From positions 124,001-188,000 of the forward strand of contig CAZDQF010000009.1 of the NCBI GenBank assembly GCA_964507445.1: a DNA stretch of 64,000 nucleotides. Direction: 5' to 3'. This DNA is from GCA-2683135 sp964507445. GTDB lineage: Bacteria > Planctomycetota > GCA-002687715. The position numbers and the translations under genes are program-made. The notes under the pieces are model-generated. The model saw nothing but the letters and a program-made list of their open reading frames with translations. It was not told where the DNA came from and searched no databases. Positions 56,141 through 64,000 of this stretch are shown piece by piece. Numbering within the stretch: the stretch's first letter is position 1; each line of letters opens with the position of its first letter.

Positions 56141-56923
56141 ATGATCGACATCGGCGCCAACCTCACCAACCGGGCGTTCCGCTCGGATCTCCCCGCGGTG
56201 CTGGAGCGCGCTCGGGAGGCCGGGGTCAGCGGAATCGTGGTCACCGGCACCAGCGTGGATGGGAGCGCCGCCGCCGCGCAGCTGGCCGCCGCCCACGCCG
56301 ACTGCCTGTGGTCCACCGCGGGGGTCCATCCTCACGACGCCAAGAGCTGCGACCAGGACACGGTCGCCGCCCTGCGTGATCTGGCGGCCGGGGACCGGGT
56401 GGTTGCCATCGGGGAGTGCGGCCTCGACTTCAACCGTGACTTCTCCCCGCGGCCGGTGCAGGAGACCTGGTTCGAGGCGCAGCTTTCCCTGGCGGCCGAC
56501 CTGGAGCTGCCGGTGTTCCTCCACGAGCGGGACGCTTCCGATCGCTTCTCCGAGCTGCTGGCCCCCTGGATGCCGCGGCTGACCGGGGCCGTGGTCCACT
56601 GCTTCACGGGTTCCGAGGGCGCCCTCCGCCGCTACCTGGACCTGGGCTGCCACGTGGGCATCACGGGCTGGATCTGCGATGAGCGGCGGGGCCTGCACCT
56701 GCGAGAGCTGGTGCGGTCGATCCCGGCGGACCGCCTGATGGCGGAGACGGACGCGCCTTACCTGCTGCCCCGTGACCTGGATCCCCGACCCCGGTCCCGG
56801 CGCAACGAGCCCATGCACCTGCCCCACGTGGTGAAGACCATCGCCGCCTGCAAGGGGGTCCCCTTCGAGCAGGTGACGGAGCAGACCACGGGGGTCGCCC
56901 GGCGGTTCTTCGGCCTCGCTTGA
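56141..56923 (+). CDS. tatD: TatD family hydrolase
   Basis: 260 residues of the metal-dependent amidohydrolase-like TIM barrel. Ligand motifs GVHPHDAKS near 59-67, AIGECGLDF near 88-96, VFLHERDA, HCFTGS near 156-161 and AETDAPYLLP near 203-212. It acts as a 3'-exonuclease or DNase in quality control. The N-terminal HxH is replaced by MIDIGANLTN, as in the DIGANL subgroup of TatD. Start ATG at 56141 is directly at the motif. Confidence 0.93.
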   Translation: MIDIGANLTNRAFRSDLPAVLERAREAGVSGIVVTGTSVDGSAAAAQLAAAHADCLWSTAGVHPHDAKSCDQDTVAALRDLAAGDRVVAIGECGLDFNRDFSPRPVQETWFEAQLSLAADLELPVFLHERDASDRFSELLAPWMPRLTGAVVHCFTGSEGALRRYLDLGCHVGITGWICDERRGLHLRELVRSIPADRLMAETDAPYLLPRDLDPRPRSRRNEPMHLPHVVKTIAACKGVPFEQVTEQTTGVARRFFGLA

Positions 56924-56954
56924 GTCCTTCCGGGCCCGGGCGTAGGGTGCCGTC

Positions 56955-57941
56955 ATGAGTTCCCCCATCCGAGTTGCCGTCACCGGCGCCGCCGGCCAGA
57001 TCTGCTACAGCCTGCTCCCCCGCATCGCCGCCGGCGAGATGTTCGGCAAGGAGCAGCCCGTGATCCTCCAGCTGCTGGAGATCCCGGTGGACAAGGTCCA
57101 GGCGGCCATGGGTGGCGTCGCCATGGAGTTGGACGACTGCGCCTTCCCGCTGCTGGAGGGCATCGTCATGTCCGACGACCCGAAGGTGGCGTTCGAGGGC
57201 GCGGATTGGTGCCTCCTGGTGGGGAGCAAGCCGCGGGGCCCGGGCATGGAGCGGGCGGACCTGCTGAAGGACAACGGCCGCATCTTCGTCGGTCAGGGCG
57301 ACGCCATCGACGCGGTCGCGGCGGACGACTGCAAGGTGGCGGTGGTGGGGAACCCCTGCAACACCAACGTCATGATCGCCGCCAGCCGGTGTTCACGGAT
57401 CCCGGACGCCAACTTCACCGCCATGACCCGCCTCGACCAGAACCGGGCCCTGACCCAGCTCGCCAAGAAGGCGGGGGTGCCCGTGAGCGACGTCACGGAC
57501 ATGGTGATCTTCGGCAACCACAGCCCGACCATGTACCCGGACTTCGAGAACGCCAGGATCGGCGGCCGTCCGGTCACCGACGTGATCACGGACCGCGCGT
57601 GGCTCGAGGGGGATTTCATCCCCACAGTGGGCAAGCGGGGGGCCGCCATCATCGCGGCCCGCGGCCTCTCCAGCGCCGCCAGCGCCGCCAACGCCCTCAT
57701 CGATCACGTGCGCTCCCTGGTGACCCCGGGGGAGACGATCCACTCCGTGGCCTGCCGCAGCGACGGCAACTACGGCTTCGCGGAGGGCGTGTGGGCGAGC
57801 GTCCCGGTGCGCACCACCGGGAACGGCACCTATGAGGTGGTCAAGGGCTTCGAGCACGGGGCGTTCGCCGAGGAGAAGCTCCGCGCCACCAACGATGAGC
57901 TGGTGGCGGAGCGGGACACGGTCGCCGATCTCCTCAGCTGA
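56955..57941 (+). CDS. mdh: Malate dehydrogenase
   Basis: 328 residues of the NAD(P)-dependent MDH family. Rossmann loop VTGAAGQICYSLL near 9-21, substrate Arg in GSKPRGPGMER near 90-100, MTRLDQNRAL with catalytic Asp161, and GNHSPTMYP with catalytic His189. It interconverts malate and oxaloacetate in the TCA cycle. The ATG lies 31 bases after the TatD stop, so the two may share a transcript. Confidence 0.95.
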   Translation: MSSPIRVAVTGAAGQICYSLLPRIAAGEMFGKEQPVILQLLEIPVDKVQAAMGGVAMELDDCAFPLLEGIVMSDDPKVAFEGADWCLLVGSKPRGPGMERADLLKDNGRIFVGQGDAIDAVAADDCKVAVVGNPCNTNVMIAASRCSRIPDANFTAMTRLDQNRALTQLAKKAGVPVSDVTDMVIFGNHSPTMYPDFENARIGGRPVTDVITDRAWLEGDFIPTVGKRGAAIIAARGLSSAASAANALIDHVRSLVTPGETIHSVACRSDGNYGFAEGVWASVPVRTTGNGTYEVVKGFEHGAFAEEKLRATNDELVAERDTVADLLS

Positions 57942-57947
57942 CCGCCG

Positions 57948-59021
57948 TCACTGCCTCGGCATGGCGTCCTTGTGCACCATGTACGCCAGCACCTTGGCCC
58001 GGATGTAGTTCTCCGACAGCATCCGGTAGCCGTTGAGCCGGCCGTGGGTGGCGCCCCATGAGTCCTTGGTGACGTAGAAACGCTTGCCGTTCTTGTCCTT
58101 GGCGATGCCGACGATGTGCAGCAGGTGATCGTCCGTGGTGCGCTTGTCCTTGAACATGGCGTCCCGCACCTCCTGGGTCACGGCGCCGGGCTTCTCCAGG
58201 TCTTCAGTCAGGGTGCCGATGCCCTCTCCGGGCTTGTAGGTCTTCTCGCTGACGTCGATGTCCACGGCGATGGAGTAGCCGTTCTTCAGGGCGTTGTCGA
58301 AGGTGCTCATGAACTCGTCGATGGGCAGGTTGATGTAGCGGTCGTACTTCATCCAGTTGTCCTGCACCGTCAGCATGGCCTCCTGGTGGAACGGGGCGTA
58401 GCTGTAGGACATGACCTCCACGTAGTCGTCGACCGGGATCTTGAGCACGTCGTCGGCGTACTGCTTGGGCGACATGGTCTTGCCGTCCACCTCCACCGTG
58501 GTCGGGGCCTTCCCCATGTAGGTGTCCAGCACCGCACCCACCGCCACGGTCCAGGTGGGGGAGAGGCGGCGGGCCTTCGCCAGGGCGTCGATCATCCCCT
58601 TGAGGGCGCGCTCCATCTCGCCGTGAGAGTGGCGGCGCTGGCCCTCGCGCAGGCCGTTGTACGCCGACTGCGGCACGATCCCATGTTCCCGGATCATGGC
58701 CATGACGTCGTGCGACAGGCCGCCCTGACCGAACACGGTCTTGCCCTTGGCGACCACGTACCGCTTCGCCTTCTCCACGTACGTGTGCCGCACCGTGAAC
58801 ATCTCGGACAGGTCCACGGGCTTGCCGTGCATCCGCTCCAGCTCGCTCTCCAGGAACGACGTGGTGGCGTAGCACCAGCAGGTCCCGGTGTTGTCCTGGG
58901 ACTCCACGGCGAGCCGCGGCACCTGCGTGACGATGGTGTAGTCCCCCATCTTCGCGGGCTGCGCCGCGGCGATTCCGGACAACAGGAGGGCGATCAACAG
59001 AGTGGCGATACAGCGATTCAC
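57948..59021 (-). CDS. Secreted C1 family (bleomycin hydrolase-like) peptidase
   Basis: 357 residues. Signal peptide LLIALLLSGIAAA. The papain-type pattern is visible: oxyanion Gln and catalytic Cys in ESQDNTGTCWCYATTSFLE near 39-57, and catalytic His in DDHLLHIVGIAKDKNGKRF. The expected third residue, Asn of the NSWG motif, is Asp here (TKDSWG). The C-terminal VLAYMVHKDAMP matches bleomycin-hydrolase-like proteins. Unlike cytoplasmic relatives, it is exported. The N-to-D change could reduce or alter activity; a duplicate is not visible in the window. Confidence 0.88.
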   Translation of the reverse strand: MNRCIATLLIALLLSGIAAAQPAKMGDYTIVTQVPRLAVESQDNTGTCWCYATTSFLESELERMHGKPVDLSEMFTVRHTYVEKAKRYVVAKGKTVFGQGGLSHDVMAMIREHGIVPQSAYNGLREGQRRHSHGEMERALKGMIDALAKARRLSPTWTVAVGAVLDTYMGKAPTTVEVDGKTMSPKQYADDVLKIPVDDYVEVMSYSYAPFHQEAMLTVQDNWMKYDRYINLPIDEFMSTFDNALKNGYSIAVDIDVSEKTYKPGEGIGTLTEDLEKPGAVTQEVRDAMFKDKRTTDDHLLHIVGIAKDKNGKRFYVTKDSWGATHGRLNGYRMLSENYIRAKVLAYMVHKDAMPRQ

Positions 59022-59196
59022 GGCGGTCCTTTCGTCTGGCCCTTCCGGGCACCGTCCCTCATCATAGGCACATCTCGGTCCCTTGCCTCCTGAACCCCCT
59101 CCGCTGGCCCTTCATTCCACCCTTCCCCTGCACCGGCCACCCTCCTCCAACCCGCGCTTGACGCATCCCACCGCTCCTCGTAGAACCACCCTCCCG

Positions 59197-59270
59197 GGGC
59201 GATTAGCTCAGCTGGTTAGAGCGCCGTTCTCACACAGCGGAGGTCACTGGTTCGAATCCAGTATCGCCCA
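59197..59270 (+). tRNA. tRNA-Val (anticodon CAC)
   Basis: Acceptor GGGCGAT pairs with ATCGCCC. D arm GCTC...GAGC, anticodon stem CCGTT/AGCGG with loop CTCACAC giving anticodon CAC (Val, GUG), variable AGGTC, T arm ACTGG-TTCGAAT-CCAGT, discriminator A. The CCA end is not encoded. Solitary gene. Confidence 0.97.
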
Positions 59271-59598
59271 CTCCTTGGAAGACGCGGCCGTGCTTGCTGT
59301 TGCAGGTGCGGCCGCTTCTCTTTGGCGTGCGGCTCCCCGACGCCCGTTGCCAGATTGCTGCCACTCTCAGATGCGTCGGCGGTTTCGGGCGGGCTCGCCA
59401 TGCCACCGCCTGCCACCGCCTGCCACCGCCTTCGCCACCTCCGTCTCCTACGCGGGGGAGAGGGGTTGGGTCGGGGGAGATTCATCTGGTTCCGGGCCCG
59501 TCGAGAGACGCCCTCCCCCGGTCGTCGGGGTCGGCCAGTTCCTTCCTCCCAGGGGCGAGGGCCGGGTGTCGAGGTCGCGCACCACCGGGAAGTCAACC
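59271..59598. other. Intergenic region with a short tandem repeat
   Basis: No gene is supported. Around 59401-59431 the decamer TGCCACCGCC occurs three times in a row. Just after the tRNA (59279-59305) there is G/C-rich, T-poor sequence with no strong terminator. Confidence 0.6.
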
Positions 59599-59832
59599 AT
59601 GAAGACCATTGTCGCTCTGCTTTGCGTTTCTCTCTCCGTTTTCGGCCAGGGCTTCGGTGCGCAGCAGGCGATCGCCACGAACGCGGATGGTGCCCGGAGC
59701 GTGTACGCCACGGACATGCTCTATGAGTGGTTGGGGATCGGCTCGGGAAACAAGCTCGGCGCGATCAACGCGGGGGTCACCTCCATTCGCTTCGTAGACG
59801 TTGGCGGCTTCTACAACTGGATCGCGTACTGA
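59599..59832 (+). pseudogene. FG-GAP-repeat secreted protein remnant
   Basis: 77-codon frame: a signal peptide (MKTIVALLCVSLSVFGQ) followed by GFGAQQAIATNADGARSVY and ATD, which matches the start of an FG-GAP/VCBS repeat blade known from planctomycete proteins. It then diverges into unrelated sequence and stops, where a full gene would continue with many LDGDGD-type blades. It may be a decayed or truncated copy of a large repeat protein, or a short secreted protein in its own right. The start ATG lies 328 bases after the tRNA. Confidence 0.5.
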
Positions 59833-59871
59833 TCCCGGTCGAGGGCCGCCGCGCCGCGGGGATAGTCGCGG

Positions 59872-60636
59872 TCAGAGCACCGTCACCAGGGTGGGAGCGG
59901 AGATCCTGATGATCGGGCACCCCTGGGTGGGGTCCACGATCACGAACGCGAGGTTTGCGGTGAGGCCCGAGAGGGCGGGGATGTTCGGGACCGTGATGGA
60001 CGGCGCCGTGGAGGAGGACGGCAGCCACGTGTTGGGCCCGTTCAGGACGCCTGTGGTGTTGGAGAAGATCCCGCCTCCGGGGGTCGTGGAGAGGGCGAAG
60101 AGGGTGTCGTTGTCGAGGGGGAGGGTCCCCGCGCAGCTGGGCTGGCCGACGGTGTTGGTGAAGGCCGCCGCCATGATGAACGCCCCGCCTGGGTCGAGGG
60201 GTGAGTTGAGGAAGACGTCGCGCGTGACACCCGGCCGCAGGACGCCGATGGGCGTCAGGGCCGCGTCCACTCCGCCGATGCCGACGGTGTGGGTGGTCAT
60301 GGCGCCGTTGACCCAGACCTCCACCACGTAAGGCCCCGGAGGCAGTTGATTGCCTGCGGAGTCCCGCTGATCCCAGTTGAAGTACACCATGGCCTGACCC
60401 GCGGGGACCGGGATCGGGATGATGGGCAAGGCGTGAAGCCACCACACCTCCAAGCCGTTGCCGTCGAGGACGCGGATCGGCCCGATGGACCCGAGGTAGA
60501 AGGTGGAGCTGGTGTCATTGGACACGCTCCCGATCACCTGCCCCCCGATCGGCGCCACGGGCGGCCCCACATCCGCCACCACCTGGGCCGACGCCACCGA
60601 GACCACCCCCACGAGAACGAACACCACTCGCAACAT
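59872..60636 (-). CDS. Secreted protein of unknown function, Ig-like C-terminus
   Basis: 254 residues from MLRVVFVLVGVVSVASAQ, a signal peptide. The N-terminal 120 residues include YVVEVWVNGAMTTHTVG, suggesting a beta-sandwich. The C-terminus (SGLTANLAFVIVDPTQGCP; ISAPTLVTVL) resembles the tail of the 470-residue protein at 46670-48082. AGGAG lies six bases before this ATG; an ATG two codons upstream would sit directly on it. Function unknown. Confidence 0.8.
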   Translation of the reverse strand: MLRVVFVLVGVVSVASAQVVADVGPPVAPIGGQVIGSVSNDTSSTFYLGSIGPIRVLDGNGLEVWWLHALPIIPIPVPAGQAMVYFNWDQRDSAGNQLPPGPYVVEVWVNGAMTTHTVGIGGVDAALTPIGVLRPGVTRDVFLNSPLDPGGAFIMAAAFTNTVGQPSCAGTLPLDNDTLFALSTTPGGGIFSNTTGVLNGPNTWLPSSSTAPSITVPNIPALSGLTANLAFVIVDPTQGCPIIRISAPTLVTVL

Positions 60637-60809
60637 CGTCATCTCCTGGGGTGAACTGATCACGCGATCAGCGAGCAAACCCCATCGTCCCCCATGAAAG
60701 CGACGGAATCCAGCTGGCGTAACGGGACTCGACCGTCATTTCCGTCCCTGATCCACGCCGACGGGTTGCTTCACCCGCGGGCCGGGCCGTGAAGGCGATG
60801 GCATGCCGG

Positions 60810-62129
60810 CTACCGGATCAGGTGCCAGCGAGTCTGGCGACCGGAAAGGTAGCGGACACGGGTGCCGTCGAAGACGGCGTCCTGCTCGAGCTTGATCTGG
60901 ACCGGCTGGCCGTCCCACTCCGGGATGGGGACGGTGACGTTGCCCTCGATGGCGTAGCAGGTGTTGGGGTAGAGCTTCCAGTCGCCCCGGATGGGGGTCG
61001 GGCCCTGGTTGTCCCACATGCCGATGGTGGGGCCGGCGGCGTGGCCGAAGTGGCCGAGGGGGTGGGTGTACACGGAGCAGGTGATGCCCTCCTTCTCCGC
61101 GGCGGCGCGCGTGGCCGCCAGGATCTCGTTGCCGGTCCGTCCGGTCTTGAAGCTGCCGCAGAGGATGTCCTGCCACCGGTTGCCGACGGCCATGGCGTCC
61201 TTCAGCCCCTGAGGGATGTCGGTCTCACCCGGTCGTAGCACGTAGGCCATCTCCTGCGTGTCCGTGTTCAGCCGGAGCATGGTGATGCCCACGTCCGTGT
61301 GCAGGACGTCGCCGTGACGGATGACGGCCCCGCTCTTGCCCATGAGGGTGGCGTCGCTCCTGAGCCCGTTCCGTTGCACGTTGACGTAGGGCATGAACCA
61401 GATGGGGAGGTCGAGCTGGGCGAAGCGGTTGCGGATCCACCAGCGTAGCTGGTCCGTGGTGGTGACCCCGGGGGTCACCACCTGGCTCGAGAACGCCTCG
61501 GCGATGACGCGGCGTGCGATGGCGACGATGCGCGGGTAGACCTCGAGCTCGGGCTCCGTGCGGGTCTCGAGCCAGCGGATGCACAGGTCCTCGGCGCTCC
61601 TGGTCCGCTCGTTCAACTCTGGCCCGAGGGCTTCGCTCAGGCGGTCATGGAGCCCCTTGCTGAGCCCGTCTCCGAAGGACCAGTGCCGGCTGACGTTGAT
61701 GCCGATGGTCTTCGGGTCGCGTTCCCTGATCACCTCCGCCAGGCGCTTCCACTGATCGTCGAGAGACCCGCCGTCCCACACCCCCTGGTAGAAGTCACCC
61801 AGTCCGTAGCGGCTGACCGTGAGGCGCTCCACGCCCTCCTCCGGTCCACGATCGAAGAACACCAGGATGGTGGTGCGCCGGGCGGCGAACACGGGCTCCG
61901 GCACCAACGTGAGGTACACGGGGTCCTCGGCGTACTCGCGGTTGATGACGATCCAACAGTCGAACCCGGTCTCCCGCATGACCCGCGGCAGCAGCACGTC
62001 GAGCCTGTGGGCCAGGAGACGGTTGGTCTCCTCGGCGCGGGCCTCGCGGTCGAGGATCGCGGGCATGCCCTGGGCGAGGAGAGGGGAGCAGAGCGCGGCG
62101 AGGATGCAGAGTCGTCGAATGGCGATCAT
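60810..62129 (-). CDS. Secreted M24 family metallopeptidase (Xaa-Pro aminopeptidase type)
   Basis: 439 residues. Signal peptide MIAIRRLCILAALCSPLLAQ. The M24 pita-bread fold is shown by metal ligands in HTDVGITMLRLNTDTQEM (two Asp), THPLGHFGHAAG (His), YAIEGNVTVPIP (Glu) and IKLEQDAVF (Glu). Family members cleave Xaa-Pro peptides or creatinine-like substrates. The N-terminal domain at about 40-210 is a creatinase-N-like fold. Start chosen at the signal peptide; upstream codons lack it. Confidence 0.9.
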   Translation of the reverse strand: MIAIRRLCILAALCSPLLAQGMPAILDREARAEETNRLLAHRLDVLLPRVMRETGFDCWIVINREYAEDPVYLTLVPEPVFAARRTTILVFFDRGPEEGVERLTVSRYGLGDFYQGVWDGGSLDDQWKRLAEVIRERDPKTIGINVSRHWSFGDGLSKGLHDRLSEALGPELNERTRSAEDLCIRWLETRTEPELEVYPRIVAIARRVIAEAFSSQVVTPGVTTTDQLRWWIRNRFAQLDLPIWFMPYVNVQRNGLRSDATLMGKSGAVIRHGDVLHTDVGITMLRLNTDTQEMAYVLRPGETDIPQGLKDAMAVGNRWQDILCGSFKTGRTGNEILAATRAAAEKEGITCSVYTHPLGHFGHAAGPTIGMWDNQGPTPIRGDWKLYPNTCYAIEGNVTVPIPEWDGQPVQIKLEQDAVFDGTRVRYLSGRQTRWHLIR

Positions 62130-62466
62130 GACCGGGAGGGTATGCCACGGATTCCGAAACGCCAACCGACTCCGTGATTCGCGGGCCCGGGCGTGAGCGT
62201 GCTTGTGGGAGGCCAGCGCCGTGAGGGTCATGGGGAGCCGGCAAGCGGCCCGAGTTCCGCTCGGTCCAGGCGAGCGCATAGTACGAACAGATCCAGGACG
62301 TCAACGGCGCTTGGTACGACCTGATTACGACCCTCGGCTACAGCAGGTTCGCCCAGGACCTCATCCTCCGCGGAGACTATCCGGCGTCCGTGCCGGGGGC
62401 GAACGACACCGCAGCCAGTGTCAAGGTCAACGGAGTGGTGGTGCGCACGGGCAGGGACTCACGGGG
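62130..62466. other. Intergenic region containing a coding-like fragment
   Basis: No intact gene is supported. On the plus strand a frame with strong coding character but no start codon runs from 62282 to about 62463 (next entry). The rest shows nothing recognisable. Confidence 0.6.
62282..62463 (+). pseudogene. Possible decayed gene fragment
   Basis: In one frame the sequence reads YEQIQDVNGAWYDLITTLGY, then SRFAQDLILRGDYPASVPGA, then ANDTAASVKVNGVVVRTGRD. Most codons end in G or C, and the peptide looks protein-like. It is preceded by an in-frame TAG (62279-62281) and, before that, by 18 more open codons (GAGKRPEFRSVQASA). No start codon, no ribosome binding site, and no recognised family. 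It ends against the 3' end of the kinase-like gene. It may be the remains of a secreted protein. Confidence 0.3.
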
Positions 62467-64000
62467 TCAGGTCCCGGGTTCCGCCTTCAGCGCGGCCTCC
62501 ATGCGTGACCACAACCCGGTCCAGGCCCGGCGCTCCTCCGGAGAGAGCGCCGGGTGGAACGACCCCGGCCGATACGGTTTGAGGTGAGGGTCGTCCATCC
62601 AGTTTCGCAGGGTCACGTTGAGGGCCTCTCGGCCGATCCGGTTGTTCTCGTGGAGGCGCTGATAGGCGTTCACCTGCGCTTCGAGCCAGCCTCGAGCGTG
62701 ATCCCGCCAGGTGCGGCGCTCCTGTTCACCGATTCGCACCCCGGTCTCGCGGTGGAGCCCGGCGCAAGCCGCGGCGCAGACGCCATACCAGGCGATGTTG
62801 GGTATCTGCTTCGGTCGCCGCTCCGTCTCGGACCGGAACAGGCGTGCCGCCGTGATGGCCCAACCCTTGTAGAACGCTGTCCGCCCGGCGGCCATCCGCT
62901 TGTCGTCCGGCACCTGCGGCTCGCCTTTGGTCCGCTGCTCCTGCAGCGTCTCTTCGAGCTCCATGAAGGAGCGGGTCTCCTCTCTCCAGTCCGGCATCGT
63001 CTTGTCGAAGCCGCCGTCGAGAGGCTTGTGTCCCTCCGCACGATCAAACGCCGACTGGGCATCCTCGAACCGACCGGTCAGCTGCAGCGCACGGCCGAGG
63101 TAGGCCCAGGCCTCTCCGAATCCCGGGTCCGCCTTGGTCGCTGATTCCAGGTAGGGGAGGGCGTCCTCCGGGCGGTTGAGTCGCATCAAGGCGTCGCCCA
63201 GGTTGTACGGCGCCAGCTTGTAACTGGCCTCCCGCCTCATGGCCTCCTCGTACATCGCCATGGCTTCGTCGTATCGTCGGCCGGTGGCCAGGAGGTTGCC
63301 CAGGTTGTTCATGGTCTGGACCCCGGCTCCGAGGTCCAGGGCCTTTCGGTACAGGCGCTCGGCGCGCACCGGGTCCTGGTCCTTGAGCAGGGCGCCGGCG
63401 TAGTGATGAGCTCGAGGGGAGTCCGGCCACCCGGTGATCAGGAGGTCCACCGCCTCGACACGCTCGCGCGGTGATCCGCAGCGGCTCAAGGCCACGGATC
63501 GAAGCTCGTGATAGGGGAGCTTGCTGGCAGGTAGCCGCACGAGGGCGAGGGTGAGCAGCTCGACGGCCCGTCGGGCGGCTCCCTCGTCAGTGCGGAGGGA
63601 TCTCGACAACGTGTGCAGCGCGTTGATGAACCGATCTACGGAGAGGGCCGAAGGGACCCGCGCTTCCTTCAGGGTCGCGTCGGCTTCGGCGGCCCGGCCC
63701 AGAGCCCGGAGCGCGTCGGCTTGCACGAGGGTCAGGGAGGGGAGGGCCGCCGCATCTGCTCGGATTCTCTCGATGATCTTCAAGGTCTCGCGAGGGTCGT
63801 GCTCGAGGAGCGAGACCGCCAGCCCTCCGGCGGCTTCGAGGCTGTTCGGGCGTAGCTCAAGCGCCCGCCGGAAATGGTCTGGCGCCGTGTCGGCGGGACG
63901 TCTCCCGCCGACCCAGCCTCCGTCGTCGAGCAGAGCGGCGAGCCCATCCCCCAGGGCGCCATCGAACCGGGTCTGCATCCGCACCTGTTCGCCACGGATG
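62467..64000 (-). CDS. TPR protein, C-terminal part of a probable Ser/Thr kinase (5' end missing)
   Basis: The frame is open through the right edge, so only 510 codons of the 3' end are visible. TPR repeats fill the region (HFRRALELRPNSLEAAGGLA; AERLYRKALDLGAGVQTMNN; PYLESATKADPGFGEAWAYL; EDAQSAFDRAEGHKP). The end has the signature of planctomycete kinase-TPR proteins: IAWYGVCAAACAG, HARGWLEAQVNAYQRLHEN, LRNWMDDPHLKPYRPGSF, SPEERRAWTGLWSRMEA. An N-terminal protein kinase domain is expected outside the window; that is inference. An internal GTG at 63984 is not a reliable start. Confidence 0.8.
   Translation of the reverse strand, partial: IRGEQVRMQTRFDGALGDGLAALLDDGGWVGGRRPADTAPDHFRRALELRPNSLEAAGGLAVSLLEHDPRETLKIIERIRADAAALPSLTLVQADALRALGRAAEADATLKEARVPSALSVDRFINALHTLSRSLRTDEGAARRAVELLTLALVRLPASKLPYHELRSVALSRCGSPRERVEAVDLLITGWPDSPRAHHYAGALLKDQDPVRAERLYRKALDLGAGVQTMNNLGNLLATGRRYDEAMAMYEEAMRREASYKLAPYNLGDALMRLNRPEDALPYLESATKADPGFGEAWAYLGRALQLTGRFEDAQSAFDRAEGHKPLDGGFDKTMPDWREETRSFMELEETLQEQRTKGEPQVPDDKRMAAGRTAFYKGWAITAARLFRSETERRPKQIPNIAWYGVCAAACAGLHRETGVRIGEQERRTWRDHARGWLEAQVNAYQRLHENNRIGREALNVTLRNWMDDPHLKPYRPGSFHPALSPEERRAWTGLWSRMEAALKAEPGT

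Noticed and set aside
59401..59431. Three copies of a decamer as a CRISPR array
   Set aside because: The copies are directly adjacent with no spacers; it is a short tandem repeat.
62279..62281. TAG as a pyrrolysine codon
   Set aside because: There is no start codon or conserved family for the fragment, and nothing else suggests Pyl; a decayed gene is simpler.

Overview
The window is about 67% GC, densely coded on both strands and typical of a member of the Planctomycetota. The evidence is the many secreted proteins with short signal peptides, two sulfatase genes, a DUF1080 (3-keto-disaccharide hydrolase type) protein, HEAT/TPR proteins, FG-GAP-type debris, and a C-terminal signature found on planctomycete Ser/Thr kinase-TPR proteins. 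Shine-Dalgarno sequences are often weak, convergent genes touch or overlap, and ATGA/TGATG stop-start overlaps are common. The lineage call is an inference from gene content, because no rRNA gene is present.

Layout. 1-1230: end of a lamin-tail/CotH secreted protein. 1271-17816 (minus): one seven-gene, translationally coupled operon of the MoxR / DUF58 / BatA type. It ends in a very large periplasmic TPR protein that is broken in this assembly only by a spurious 10-N gap with a duplicated 39-bp flank. 17961-19142 (minus): a secreted protein with an in-frame TGA after a Cys codon and 38 further coding-like codons. 19327-23501 (plus): sugar isomerase-like protein, sulfatase, CAP-domain protein. 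23652-27267 (minus): zinc-ribbon membrane protein, SPFH/GYF protein, a lipoprotein and an OB-like/SHOCT protein. 27378-30106 (plus): HEAT-VWA protein and DUF1080 protein. 30107-32842 (minus): an esterase-sulfatase-HEAT fusion.

32877-41952 (plus) is the most interesting block. Eleven tightly packed genes encode heme A synthase, a small membrane-anchored HMA-domain protein with two in-frame TGA codons at the metal-site cysteine positions, a TauE/SafE permease, a probable lipoprotein, an FtsX-like permease with its ATPase, a tandem ModA-like binding protein with ModB- and ModC-like subunits, and a MoaD/ThiS carrier with a MoeB/ThiF enzyme. Together they suggest metal and sulfur handling for respiratory enzymes: copper and heme for cytochrome oxidase, and Mo/W with cofactor sulfuration.

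42025-64000 is mostly housekeeping and accessory genes: a prenyltransferase-repeat protein, NhaD/ArsB-type transporter, double Usp protein, L-asparaginase, HDOD protein, alpha/beta hydrolase, PduO-type adenosyltransferase, RfbC, acyl-CoA synthetase, an ABC-2 exporter, TatD, malate dehydrogenase, a C1 peptidase, tRNA-Val(CAC), an FG-GAP gene remnant, an M24 peptidase and the C-terminal part of a kinase-like TPR protein.

The main discovery candidate is selenocysteine use. Two unrelated genes contain three in-frame UGA codons, all where Cys would be expected or would be plausible. Each reading frame continues with strong coding character, and hairpins resembling bacterial SECIS elements lie at canonical distances downstream. 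No sel genes are in the window, so this needs a genome-level check.
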